From contig NZ_PXZH01000004.1 of assembly GCF_003950325.1 (NCBI RefSeq), positions 55,903-119,902 on the forward strand: DNA of 64,000 nt, read 5' to 3'. Shown here piece by piece: positions 37,128 to 45,405 of this stretch. The notes under the pieces were generated by a model. The model worked only from the letters and a program-made list of their open reading frames with translations. It searched no databases and had not been told where the DNA came from. A program made the translations under genes and the position numbers. This stretch comes from Vagococcus humatus (lineage in GTDB: Bacteria > Bacillota > Bacilli > Lactobacillales > Vagococcaceae). The number at the start of each line of letters is the position of its first letter. Position 1 is the stretch's first letter.

Positions 37128-37280
37128 TTACTTTGTTTCTTTATGTAAAGTATGTTGTTGACAATGTTTACAGAATTTTTTAATTTCTAAACGTTCTGTT
37201 CGTTGGCCTTCACTAACTGATTTAGAATAGTTACGAGAGCCACAGACAGAACACGCTAATGATGCCTTTTTACCAGCCAT
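37128..37280 (-). CDS. rpmG: 50S ribosomal protein L33, zinc-binding form
   Basis: 50 residues, [18 protein letters not shown] start, with two CXXC pairs (CSVC and CKHC), so it is the zinc-containing (C+) paralogue. AGGAGGAAGATAAG precedes the ATG. First gene of rpmG-secE. Confidence 0.95.
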   Translation of the reverse strand: MAGKKASLACSVCGSRNYSKSVSEGQRTERLEIKKFCKHCQQHTLHKETK

Positions 37281-37316
37281 CTTATCTTCCTCCTGCTAAT
37301 TCGCATTCTTATTTAC

Positions 37317-37345
37317 AAACTACCATTTAATTGAAATACTGTCAA
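37317..37345 (-). promoter_or_regulatory. rpmG-secE promoter
   Basis: Minus strand TTGACA (37345-37340), 17-base spacer, TAGTTT (37322-37317). Confidence 0.7.
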
Positions 37346-37453
37346 TAATTAGTTGAAATAATAAAAAATTTCTATTTCTTAATAAAAAGCCATTATAGTT
37401 TTTATTTAATATATGTTATTATAGATACAACAAAGTTATAAGGAGGTTTTAGG

Positions 37454-38107
37454 ATGCTCATCCAACAAGTTTGTATTCCAAAAAAAGATTTAACTACCGT
37501 TGATGAAAACTGTACCTTAGAGAAAGCTCTTAATATTTTAGAGGAATCTGGTTATCGTTGTGTCCCTATCTTAGATGAAACAGGTAAAATTTTTAGAGGA
37601 AACATCTACAAAATGCACATTTATCGTCACAAATCAAATGGCGGTGACATGCAACTACCTGTTACTCACTTGTTAAAAAATGCCACTAAGTATATTTATC
37701 TAACGTCTTCTTTCTTTAAAATCTTCTTTACCATCAAAGAATTACCTTATATTGCTGTATTAGATGAAAATCAAAACTTCTATGGTATTTTAACTCATAG
37801 TAAGCTATTAAATATTCTAGCACAATCATGGGATGTTAAAGAAGGCCGATTTGTTCTCACTGTTGCTTCAACAGGTAAACGTGGAGATTTATCTACCATC
37901 GCTAAAATTATTACAAAACATTCTAGCATTACTAGTTGTATCACATTGGACGTAGGTCAAGATGAATACATTAGACGTATGTTATTTACCTTACCTGCTG
38001 GAACAACGGAAGAAACATGTCGAACAATTGTTGAACATTTAGAGAAAAAAAATTACCGAGTGGTTGAAGTAGAAGACTTGCAACAACAAGCTGAAATGAC
38101 TCAATAA
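37454..38107 (+). CDS. CBS-ACT domain protein, CbpA-like c-di-AMP receptor candidate
   Basis: 217 residues: a CBS pair (about 1-135, with GYRCVPILDETG and LPYIAVLDENQNFYGILTHSKLL) followed by an ACT-like domain (about 140-205). This architecture matches the c-di-AMP-binding proteins CbpA of Listeria and relatives, which influence the stringent response or potassium balance. AAGGAGG lies before the ATG. Single gene with a shared terminator. Ligand is inferred from architecture. Confidence 0.75.
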   Translation: MLIQQVCIPKKDLTTVDENCTLEKALNILEESGYRCVPILDETGKIFRGNIYKMHIYRHKSNGGDMQLPVTHLLKNATKYIYLTSSFFKIFFTIKELPYIAVLDENQNFYGILTHSKLLNILAQSWDVKEGRFVLTVASTGKRGDLSTIAKIITKHSSITSCITLDVGQDEYIRRMLFTLPAGTTEETCRTIVEHLEKKNYRVVEVEDLQQQAEMTQ

Positions 38108-38143
38108 AAATAAGCGCTGGAGAAATCCAGTGCTTATTTTTTT
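38106..38143. terminator. Bidirectional terminator between the CBS-ACT gene and the mini-PepV gene
   Basis: AAAAATAAGCGCTGGA / TCCAGTGCTTATTTTT with a GAAA tetraloop. Its right arm includes the last codons of the opposing gene. Confidence 0.9.
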
Positions 38144-38709
38144 ACTAATTGATAAATATCCTTAGCAAATTGTTCTATTTGACTGAGTAACTCCTTTTTA
38201 GATAGCCACTCATTAGGAGATGTTTTACTGGCTATTGACCATTTTTTAGTTGTAGCTAATTGTTCTGGGGAAGCTAAATCTTTGTGGGTGCTTACAATTA
38301 GCCGAATTTTTTTACCAATAGGAAGACCCATTTCTTTTAGCAACACCATGCTGTAATAAGCTGCTAAAGTAGGGCCTTTATCACTTGTAACACCACAACC
38401 ATATAGCCTGTCTTCTTTTTCCACTAATTCAAAAGGAGGCGTCTGCCACCCTTTTAAACAAGGGGACACGTCTAAATGACCGAAAAGAACTAAAGTTTCC
38501 TCTCCGTTTCCTAATTCAATATAGCCTAACTGACCAGAAAAAGATTGAGTCATTAGGTTATCTCGCTTAGCTAGATTTAGCATATAAGCTAAACTATGAC
38601 TTTTTTCTTTAGGATTTGTTTGCACACTAGGTATCCCAATTAATCCTGCTAAATCTTTTAAAAAATCCTCTTCTTTTTCCGCTACTTTTAATTGAAATTG
38701 ATTACTCAT
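38134..38709 (-). CDS. Internally deleted PepV paralogue (mini-PepV, likely inactive)
   Basis: 191 residues. Residues 1-20 align without gaps to the start of the PepV at 38821-40227 (MSNQFQLKVAEKEEDFLKDL), which fixes the start at 38709 (AAGGTGG upstream). GHLDV and TSDKGP, two metal-site motifs, are kept. The catalytic TDEES is replaced by STHKD. The protein then jumps to NEWLSKKELL...AKDIYQLVKK, which matches the extreme C-terminal helix of PepV ([10 protein letters not shown]...ADAIYRLIK). About 270 residues, including the lid domain and remaining metal ligands, are missing. The frame is open, so it is either a maintained non-enzyme or a young relic. Confidence 0.75.
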   Translation of the reverse strand: MSNQFQLKVAEKEEDFLKDLAGLIGIPSVQTNPKEKSHSLAYMLNLAKRDNLMTQSFSGQLGYIELGNGEETLVLFGHLDVSPCLKGWQTPPFELVEKEDRLYGCGVTSDKGPTLAAYYSMVLLKEMGLPIGKKIRLIVSTHKDLASPEQLATTKKWSIASKTSPNEWLSKKELLSQIEQFAKDIYQLVKK

Positions 38710-38769
38710 AGCTTGGCCCACCTTCATCTTTTTACTTTATTTTAGACCACTAAAAAGCCTAGCACTGCT

Positions 38770-38806
38770 AAAAAAAGACAGCATATCCTAAGATAGCTGT
38801 CTTTTT
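38770..38806 (-). terminator. Terminator after pepV
   Basis: AAAAAGACAGC / GCTGTCTTTTT stem with internal ATCTTAGGAT helix and a seven-T tail on the minus strand. Confidence 0.88.
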
Positions 38807-38820
38807 ACTCATTCATCCAA

Positions 38821-40227
38821 TTATTTAATCAAACGATAGATAGCATCTGCATAAATAACTGCTGCATTCATTAAGTCATCAATTGCCATAAATTCATTTG
38901 CTTGGTGCATAGTATCGATACTATTTGGGAACATAGCCCCGTAAGCAACACCACGATCTAATAAGCGACCAAATGTACCACCACCAATAACTTTTCCTTT
39001 AGCTTCTAAACCAGTATGGTCACGGTAAACTTGTAATAACGTTTGAACCAATGGATCATCTTCTGGTACATAGTGAGGAAGAGTAGTGGATACTTCTTGA
39101 ACTCCTGCTGTATCTGCTACAAGAGCCGTTAATTTTTCAACCATATCCGCTGATGTAATACCTTTTGGATAACGAATATTCAATGTAACTGCGTTATCTT
39201 TTCCATCTGCTTTAAAATTAAAAATACCAGCATTTACTGTTAATTCACCCATAATATCATCTGTGTGAGCAATGGTTAACTTATGACCACGAGTGTCTCC
39301 GTGAATATATTCGCTAACTAAATGAATAAAGTGTTTAGCATCTCCTTCAAAAGCAAATGTATCTAAGAAGTTTGCTAAGTATGTTCCACCGTTAATACCT
39401 GACTCTGGGCTAGCACCGTGAGCAGATTTACCTTTAATTAGGATAGTCACTTTATTGCCTTCTTGTGAGAATTCACCTGTTACAGGTTCTTTTTCAACAT
39501 AAGCATCAAAGGCTTGTTTCATTGAAGCAATTGCTGCCTCATCAGAAACAGTTACAACTGCTGTAGCAGATTCTGGTACCATGTTGGGACGAAGACCTGC
39601 TGTAAAGCTTTCTAAGCGGTAAGCTTCACCATTTGAGCCACCAGTTGTTAATAAAATAGTGGTATTCCCTTTTTCACCATTGATAATTGGGAACTCAGCA
39701 TCTGGAGAAAAACCAAAATCAGGTTTTGGTTCTACTTCTACATAGCGGTCCATACATGTCCAGCCACTTTCTTCATCGGTTCCGATAATAAAGCGAACTT
39801 TTTTAGACACAGGTAAGCCTAACTCTTTAATGATTTTCATACCGTAGTAAGCTGCCATACTTGGGCCTTTGTCATCACTTGAGCCACGGCCATATAAACG
39901 ACCCTCTTTAATAATTGGTTCAAAAGGATCAGTATCCCAACCAGTTCCAACTGGGACAACGTCAACGTGACCGAAAATACCTAATGTTTCGTCACCTTCA
40001 CCAAACTCAATATGACCTGCTAAGTTATCTACATTTTTAGTGATAAAGCCATCTCGCTCACCAAATTCTAAGAATTTTAATAAAGCATCTTTTGGACCAG
40101 GTCCTAAAGGTGCATCTTTTGTCCCCTTGTCGTCTTCACGTACACTGGGAATACGCATTAATTCAAATAAATCTTGGAACATATCATCTTGACGAGCTTC
40201 GACTTCTTTTTTCCAATCAATTGTCAT
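38821..40227 (-). CDS. pepV: Dipeptidase PepV
   Basis: 468 residues, an M20 metallopeptidase cutting a broad range of dipeptides in the cytoplasm. Zinc-site motifs are complete: FGHVDVVP (His, Asp), [10 protein letters not shown] (bridging Asp), TDEESGW (catalytic Glu and metal Glu), FSPDAEFP and a C-terminal His in HQANEF. The start is the ATG at 40227 with GGAG eight bases upstream; a GTG three codons earlier overlaps that site. A second PepV begins at the left edge of the window, so the genome has at least two, plus the deleted copy next door. Confidence 0.93.
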   Translation of the reverse strand: MTIDWKKEVEARQDDMFQDLFELMRIPSVREDDKGTKDAPLGPGPKDALLKFLEFGERDGFITKNVDNLAGHIEFGEGDETLGIFGHVDVVPVGTGWDTDPFEPIIKEGRLYGRGSSDDKGPSMAAYYGMKIIKELGLPVSKKVRFIIGTDEESGWTCMDRYVEVEPKPDFGFSPDAEFPIINGEKGNTTILLTTGGSNGEAYRLESFTAGLRPNMVPESATAVVTVSDEAAIASMKQAFDAYVEKEPVTGEFSQEGNKVTILIKGKSAHGASPESGINGGTYLANFLDTFAFEGDAKHFIHLVSEYIHGDTRGHKLTIAHTDDIMGELTVNAGIFNFKADGKDNAVTLNIRYPKGITSADMVEKLTALVADTAGVQEVSTTLPHYVPEDDPLVQTLLQVYRDHTGLEAKGKVIGGGTFGRLLDRGVAYGAMFPNSIDTMHQANEFMAIDDLMNAAVIYADAIYRLIK

Positions 40228-40341
40228 AATCTTCACTCCTATTCCTATTTATTCTAATTTATCATATACTTAAATGATAAGAAAGGATAAAGAACAAACA
40301 TTTTTTATTTTTGTGGTGATTTATCTGAAGGAGGCAGTCTA

Positions 40342-41175
40342 ATGGAAAAAATTTCAGAACATATATTGGAAAAAGTCATTAGAAAAAGAGCGAAACATTC
40401 TCATAAAGGAAATTACGGTCGAGTTTGTTTAATTGGAGGTAGTGAAGAATTTGGCGGAGCTATTATGATGGCGGCTGAAGCTTGTGTCCATACTGGAGCT
40501 GGCTTGGTAACAGTGGTGACTCACCCTCACAATCACAGCCCCTTACATGCCAGATTACCCGAAGCGATGGTAGTAGATTGGTTTAAAAAGAAACGCTTAG
40601 CATCACTTTTGCCTGAGATGAATGTAATAGCGATTGGTCCAGGATTAGGAACAGATGCTTATAGCTTAGAGTTATTAAGTTTAACTCTTCAGTTGTTATC
40701 TAAAAAACAAGTAGCGATCATTGATGGATCTGCTATTACTTTATTGGCTCACTATCCAAACTTACTGAATTTATGCCAAGATAAACAAATTATTTTAACT
40801 CCTCACCAAATGGAGTGGGAAAGAATTAGTCAACTACCTATTTCAAATCAAACAGAAGAACTAAATAGTCAAAAACAAAAAGAACTAAACATGACAGTCG
40901 TATTAAAAAAACATGGAACAGAAATATATACCAGTGACACGGTTTATCAAAACATCTCTGGAACTCCTGCTATGGCTACTGGAGGCATGGGAGATACCTT
41001 AGTAGGGATCATTAGTGGCTTTACCGCACAATTTCCCCCTACTACTGAAACTTTGTTAGGAGCGGTTTACCTACATAGTTTATTAGGTGAAAAAATTGGG
41101 CAAACAGCTTATGTAGCATTACCCACTGATATTATTCAACAAATTAGTTCTGAAATGAAAAAGCATGAAAGTTAA
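40342..41175 (+). CDS. nnrD: ADP-dependent NAD(P)H-hydrate dehydratase
   Basis: 277 residues, ribokinase-like YjeF C-terminal domain without the epimerase domain. It repairs hydrated NADH/NADPH. The signature is GTPAMATGGMGDTL (catalytic Asp) plus GNYGRVCLIGGS and IGPGLGTD. GAAGGAGGC precedes the ATG. It stands alone between pepV and rsuA with a shared hairpin. The partner epimerase NnrE is not in the window. Confidence 0.9.
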   Translation: MEKISEHILEKVIRKRAKHSHKGNYGRVCLIGGSEEFGGAIMMAAEACVHTGAGLVTVVTHPHNHSPLHARLPEAMVVDWFKKKRLASLLPEMNVIAIGPGLGTDAYSLELLSLTLQLLSKKQVAIIDGSAITLLAHYPNLLNLCQDKQIILTPHQMEWERISQLPISNQTEELNSQKQKELNMTVVLKKHGTEIYTSDTVYQNISGTPAMATGGMGDTLVGIISGFTAQFPPTTETLLGAVYLHSLLGEKIGQTAYVALPTDIIQQISSEMKKHES

Positions 41176-41189
41176 TCCTTTCATGCTTT
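41157..41189. terminator. Bidirectional terminator between nnrD and rsuA
   Basis: AAAGCATGAAAG / CTTTCATGCTTT stem with a short loop, overlapping the nnrD stop codon. Confidence 0.8.
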
Positions 41190-41889
41190 AAATCTTTTGA
41201 GGATCCATTTTACAATACTCCCCTTGCTTTAAATCTTCTGGCAAGACTAAATTCCCCATTTGTTTTCGGTGCAACTGCTTTACATGTTTTCCGCAAGCTG
41301 CCACCATACGTTTTACTTGATGATACTTTCCTTCAGACAACTTAATTTCTACTAAACATTCTTGTTTATCAGTATCTATCTGTAAAAGAGTTAACTCAGC
41401 AGGTAAACAGACTTCTCCGTTACTTAACACCATGCCAGAGGAGAAAGCCTGTTGATCTTCCTTCGTCATAACCCCTTCTACTAGGGCTTGATAAACCTTA
41501 GTGACGTGTTTTTTAGGAGATAACCAGTCATGAGCCGTTTTGCCATCATTAGTAATAATTAATAAGCCAGTGGTATCTTTGTCTAGTCGACCTACTGGAA
41601 ATAAATCCTCTTGCCAATCTGTTGGTGACAGCAAATCTAAGACTGTTCTATGCTGTTTGTCTTCTGTTGCGGTAATCACTCCTGCAGGTTTATTTAACAG
41701 ATAGTACACAAATTTTTCATAGACAACCTTTTCTCCCCCTACCTGTATCACATCTTGATACTCATCAATTTGCTTGTTGACTTCTTTAGCGAGTTGCCCA
41801 TTAACTACTACTTGTTTTTTTTTAATTAATTTTTTTACCTCTGCCCGACTACCAAAACCTGTATGACTTAAAAATTTATCTAAGCGCAT
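41188..41889 (-). CDS. rsuA: RsuA-family 16S rRNA pseudouridine synthase
   Basis: 233 residues: S4 RNA-binding domain (1-45, MRLDKFLSHTGFGSRAEVKK) and a catalytic domain with VGRLDKDTTGLLI (catalytic Asp). By family it makes pseudouridine at position 516 of 16S rRNA. AGGAGGAAATT precedes the ATG. It follows murJ after 42 bases and is probably transcribed with it. Confidence 0.88.
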   Translation of the reverse strand: MRLDKFLSHTGFGSRAEVKKLIKKKQVVVNGQLAKEVNKQIDEYQDVIQVGGEKVVYEKFVYYLLNKPAGVITATEDKQHRTVLDLLSPTDWQEDLFPVGRLDKDTTGLLIITNDGKTAHDWLSPKKHVTKVYQALVEGVMTKEDQQAFSSGMVLSNGEVCLPAELTLLQIDTDKQECLVEIKLSEGKYHQVKRMVAACGKHVKQLHRKQMGNLVLPEDLKQGEYCKMDPQKI

Positions 41890-41931
41890 AATTTCCTCCT
41901 TCTAATCAAAAAGAACACCTTAAAGATGTTC

Positions 41932-43578
41932 TTAAATACTCCGAATATGCAATTTATCTCTTAATTTACTAACACGAGAACCTAATAGTTGGTCCGCTAA
42001 CTTAACTTTTAGTACCAAGTAAGTATACACATAGGCACCAATTCCGCCGACTAGTACCACGATTAAGAAGGACTGTCCCTTACTAGTTGGTGATAAAACC
42101 AAGTAACTAACTTTACGAACCAAAACAGCTATCCCACACATTATACTTGTGAAAATCGCCATCAATAATACTCGGCGAGCTATTAAGTTTATCTTGAAGC
42201 CAGTTATTTGGTGTACTTTGTTTGCTGTAAGTAATGTAGCTACTAAAAAGGCAATGGAAGTCGTTAATAAAGGACCAAATACCTCAAAATGTTTGATAAA
42301 AGGGTATTGTAAAAGAACTTTAACTGCAAAGCCAATAACTAAATAAAAAATCGCTTCTTTATTTCCATATAAACCTTGAAGAGTTGAAGCAAACAACATA
42401 TAAAGACCTAAAATAATTCCTGTGTAACAAGCTTCTACTAATAAAGCTGTCCCTAGGGAATCATAACTATAAAACAACGTATTTAAAGGCTCTGCTACGA
42501 TAATCATCCCAAAAGTAGCTGGTAACATAACAAAGAAAAACAACTGAATATTGTCCCCTACCAATTTAGATAAGCCTTTATGATCTTGAATAGTAAAGGC
42601 TTCTGTAACTAAGGGCAGACCGGTTACAGAAATCGAGGTCGCTATGGAAATCGTGATCATCGTCAGTTTGTCTGGATTGGCACTAAACAGACTAAATAAC
42701 TCAGCTAGTTGACGAGAAGAATAGTTAGTGAAAGTAGACATGGTTCGTTCAAATGTGTACTGATCAAAAATTTTTACAATCGTAATCGCTGATCCAATAA
42801 TAATAAAAGGAATCGCTTCTACCACAATTTCTTTTAACATGCCAAATGTTGAAACTTGAATTTCATCTCGACTATTTTCTTCTAGATAAGCCATGCGTTC
42901 CCCGTACTTTTGATAGAACCAAAACAAGGTAGCAAAAGCTCCTAATGTCCCAATGAACGCTGCAAAAGTAGAGTGAGTGACTGCTGAAACATAATCTCCT
43001 TGTCCGACTTTCATAATCAGATAAGTCGCAATTAACATGTACAGCACTCGAACAAACTGCTCAACCATTTGGGAAATAGCTGAAGGCATCATATCATGAT
43101 ACCCTTGGAAAAACCCACGCACAACACTCATGCTAGGAAAGACTAAAATAGCGGCACTAAGAGCTCTCATTACTGGAATAAGCTCTCGGTTACCATCAGC
43201 AAGAATAGGGGCTGAAAAAAACATGACGGAAGAAAAGATAACCCCTAAACCAACCATGACAAACATCGTCTTTTGAAAAATCTTTTTGCTCACTTTGTAC
43301 TCATTTAACGAGTTGTAGTGAGAAATCTGTTTAGCAATCGCTCCTGGAATTCCTGCAGTGGAAATCATTAGAAATAACGCATAAATATTATAGCCTTTAT
43401 TAAATAAAGTATTAGCAACTTTAGCGTTTTCTCCCATCCACATATACCAAGGAATGATATAAATCGCTCCCATAAAACGGGATACAAAACTGCCGACTGT
43501 CATCCAGATAGATCCTTTTACCATCTTCTGTTTCGAGTCTAATTGTTGATGCTCTTCTGTAAATTCTGGATATTCCAT
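41932..43578 (-). CDS. murJ: Lipid II flippase, MurJ/YtgP family
   Basis: 548 residues with about 14 membrane helices and the MOP-superfamily start (KGSIWMTVGSFVSRFMGAIYIIPW, helices from about residue 21; given here in part). YtgP-type members move lipid II outward for peptidoglycan synthesis. The ribosome site is weak (GTTGGGTATAGATA). The region before the gene carries the right end of an IS200/IS605 remnant; a TATAAT lies about 30 bases upstream of the start. leuS and murJ would be neighbours without the insertion. Confidence 0.87.
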   Translation of the reverse strand: MEYPEFTEEHQQLDSKQKMVKGSIWMTVGSFVSRFMGAIYIIPWYMWMGENAKVANTLFNKGYNIYALFLMISTAGIPGAIAKQISHYNSLNEYKVSKKIFQKTMFVMVGLGVIFSSVMFFSAPILADGNRELIPVMRALSAAILVFPSMSVVRGFFQGYHDMMPSAISQMVEQFVRVLYMLIATYLIMKVGQGDYVSAVTHSTFAAFIGTLGAFATLFWFYQKYGERMAYLEENSRDEIQVSTFGMLKEIVVEAIPFIIIGSAITIVKIFDQYTFERTMSTFTNYSSRQLAELFSLFSANPDKLTMITISIATSISVTGLPLVTEAFTIQDHKGLSKLVGDNIQLFFFVMLPATFGMIIVAEPLNTLFYSYDSLGTALLVEACYTGIILGLYMLFASTLQGLYGNKEAIFYLVIGFAVKVLLQYPFIKHFEVFGPLLTTSIAFLVATLLTANKVHQITGFKINLIARRVLLMAIFTSIMCGIAVLVRKVSYLVLSPTSKGQSFLIVVLVGGIGAYVYTYLVLKVKLADQLLGSRVSKLRDKLHIRSI

Positions 43579-43687
43579 TATCTATACCCAACTTTCTCGA
43601 AATTATACTGAATTTATTGTAATGGTTATTCAGATTGAATGCAATCTCTTTTAAAAGATAATTCTCTCTCTCTTTCTGTCCTTTCTT

Positions 43688-43810
43688 GAACCTCTCATGA
43701 CTAAAGTCACGAGATTCTTGGGAAAAAAGCATACTTGATAGTGTATTTCTTTACTATCAGCGGTGTCTTTTATTTACCAAGCTATACCCGTAGTCCCTAC
43801 GGTTCTTAAC
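43688..43810 (-). ncRNA. Right end and probable guide-RNA (omegaRNA) scaffold of the TnpB element
   Basis: After the tnpB stop the minus strand has several stems and ends in the hairpin CTCGTGAC-TTTA-GTCATGAG (43712-43693) followed by AGGTTCAAG. In IS200/IS605 elements the right-end RNA with such hairpins is the scaffold that TnpB carries, and the bases just outside are the guide. Identification is by position and shape. Confidence 0.5.
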
Positions 43811-44950
43811 TTATGCCAATTCTTGTAACCTTAGACCTTCGATCAGGATATTGAGACTAGCATTGACGTCTCGGTCATGATGGGTATGGCAAACAGGACA
43901 AGTCCATTCTCGAATTTCGAGAGGTTTCTTGCCACCTTTATGTCCGCATTCTGAACAAATTTGACTTGATGGAAACCATTTATCCACTTTGATTATTTTT
44001 CGTCCATACCAGTCAGCTTTATATTGGAGTTTAGTTACAAAACTAGACCAAGATACATCAGAGATACTTTTGGCTAATTTATGATTACGCAACATACCTT
44101 TTGTGTTTAAGTCTTCTATACAGATAATATCGTGATTTTTGATAATGTCTGTACTTAACTTATTCAAAAAATCAGTACGTTGGTTTGCTACTTTCTCGTA
44201 CAGTTTCGCCACTTTACGTCTTTGTTTTTGATAATTTTTAGCTCCAAACAAATCAAGACCATTTTGTTTAGCTAATATGGCACGTCTTGACAACTTGCGT
44301 TGTTCATATTTTAGTTTCTTTTCCATTTTGGACGTGAATTTATGATTATCAATTTTTTGACCATTAGAAAGAATGGCAAAATCAGTAATACCTAAGTCAA
44401 TTCCAACACTATTGTTGTTTTTTGGTAATTCAGTTATTTCCTCTTCACATAGTAACGAAACGAAAAATTTACCACTGGCATTTTTACGGACGATGGCACT
44501 TAAAATACGGCCGTTAACTTCACGACTCTTAGAAAATTTAACCAGCCCAAGCTTAGGTAATTTCAACTTATTATCTACAATAGCCAAATTGTTATGGGTA
44601 TTTTTAGTAATATAGCTTTGAACTGGATTTTTCTTACTTTTAAAGTTAGGCGATCGATTTTGTTTTTTGAAAAACCTATCGAAAGACTCCGCTAAATTTT
44701 TAATAGAGGATTGTAATGCTATACTATCTACTTCTCTTAACCATGATGTATCATCTGATTTCTTCATAGCTGGTAACATGGCAGAACACTTACCATAAGA
44801 CAGACCTTTACCTGTTTCCTGGTATGAAATATTCCAAGCATTTAGCATATGATTATAGACAAATCTTGATGAACCAATTGTTTTAGCAATTAATATTTCT
44901 TGTTCAACATTTGGATATAATCTAAACTTATAAGCTTTATGACGTAGCAT
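43811..44950 (-). CDS. tnpB: RNA-guided endonuclease TnpB
   Basis: 379 residues, full length. N-terminal helix-turn-helix ([20 protein letters not shown]), split RuvC-like catalytic centre D185 ([11 protein letters not shown]), E279 ([12 protein letters not shown]) and D361 ([10 protein letters not shown]), and a zinc ribbon with C332, C335, C351, C354. All active-site residues are present. GAGGTGAATTGCC precedes the ATG; the decayed tnpA ends seven bases upstream of the start. TnpB proteins cut DNA next to a short target-adjacent motif using an RNA from the element's right end. Confidence 0.9.
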   Translation of the reverse strand: MLRHKAYKFRLYPNVEQEILIAKTIGSSRFVYNHMLNAWNISYQETGKGLSYGKCSAMLPAMKKSDDTSWLREVDSIALQSSIKNLAESFDRFFKKQNRSPNFKSKKNPVQSYITKNTHNNLAIVDNKLKLPKLGLVKFSKSREVNGRILSAIVRKNASGKFFVSLLCEEEITELPKNNNSVGIDLGITDFAILSNGQKIDNHKFTSKMEKKLKYEQRKLSRRAILAKQNGLDLFGAKNYQKQRRKVAKLYEKVANQRTDFLNKLSTDIIKNHDIICIEDLNTKGMLRNHKLAKSISDVSWSSFVTKLQYKADWYGRKIIKVDKWFPSSQICSECGHKGGKKPLEIREWTCPVCHTHHDRDVNASLNILIEGLRLQELA

Positions 44951-44956
44951 GGCAAT

Positions 44957-45203
44957 TCACCTCATTTCTTTTGCAGACACACCTTTAAACGCTTTGACTA
45001 TATTTGGCATATAATGTTGAGGTTTACACTCAATAAGCATCTGAACGTGGTCTTTGTCTGAATCCATTTCAATGATCTTAATATCCTTATCTGAAGCCAT
45101 TTGCTTTAATAACTTTTTAACAGACGTATCTATATTTTACACACCAAACTAAATGATATTAATTAGAGTAGACATATCCACGACCATGATGTACTTTTGA
45201 CAT
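44957..45203 (-). pseudogene. tnpA: Decayed IS200/IS605 transposase tnpA
   Basis: The start MSKVHHGRGYVYSN is followed by an in-frame stop, then YHLVWCVKYR. After an internal deletion and frame change comes MDSDKDHVQMLIECKPQHY and MPNIVKAFKGVSAKEMR-stop. The HUH region survives only in part and the C-terminal helix with the catalytic tyrosine is missing. Length 247 bases against roughly 400-470 for an intact gene. Confidence 0.85.
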
Positions 45204-45363
45204 GAAAAAACTCCTTGAAAATAGTTTAACATATGTAATCGTTAAATTTCACAAAGGTTTGTAATATTATATATATCAGTTGTGTAACCTAGCTGAAGCT
45301 ATACTCCAACCGAAGCCGATTCATCTACACGAATAAAGTTGCGAGTGTTCTCGGCTAATGCAT

Positions 45364-45403
45364 AAAAAAAGAAATAAGAGGCCAAAGCCTCTCATTTCTT
45401 TTT
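45364..45403 (-). terminator. leuS terminator
   Basis: AAAAAGAAAT-AGAGGC stem with GCCTCT-ATTTCTTTTT and a CAAA-type loop, then seven T on the minus strand. Confidence 0.88.
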
Positions 45404-45405
45404 CA

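Larger units (their letters stand above)
43688..45245 (-). mobile_element. IS200/IS605-family element with decayed tnpA
   Basis: It contains intact tnpB, a broken tnpA directly upstream, and a right-end hairpin. It lies between leuS and murJ. The left end is not clear; the stretch 45246-45360 has inverted segments (AGCCGA/TCGGCT, 45354-45315 region) that may be left-end structure. Without TnpA the copy cannot move by itself, but a related TnpA elsewhere could move it. Confidence 0.75.

Noticed and set aside
38134..38709. Mini-PepV considered as a simple frameshift of PepV
   Set aside because: No frame of the neighbouring DNA supplies the missing middle; the C-terminal helix follows directly in the same frame.
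43421..43732. 103-codon frame across the murJ start and IS right end
   Set aside because: Shadow frame of murJ extended into the element's non-coding end.
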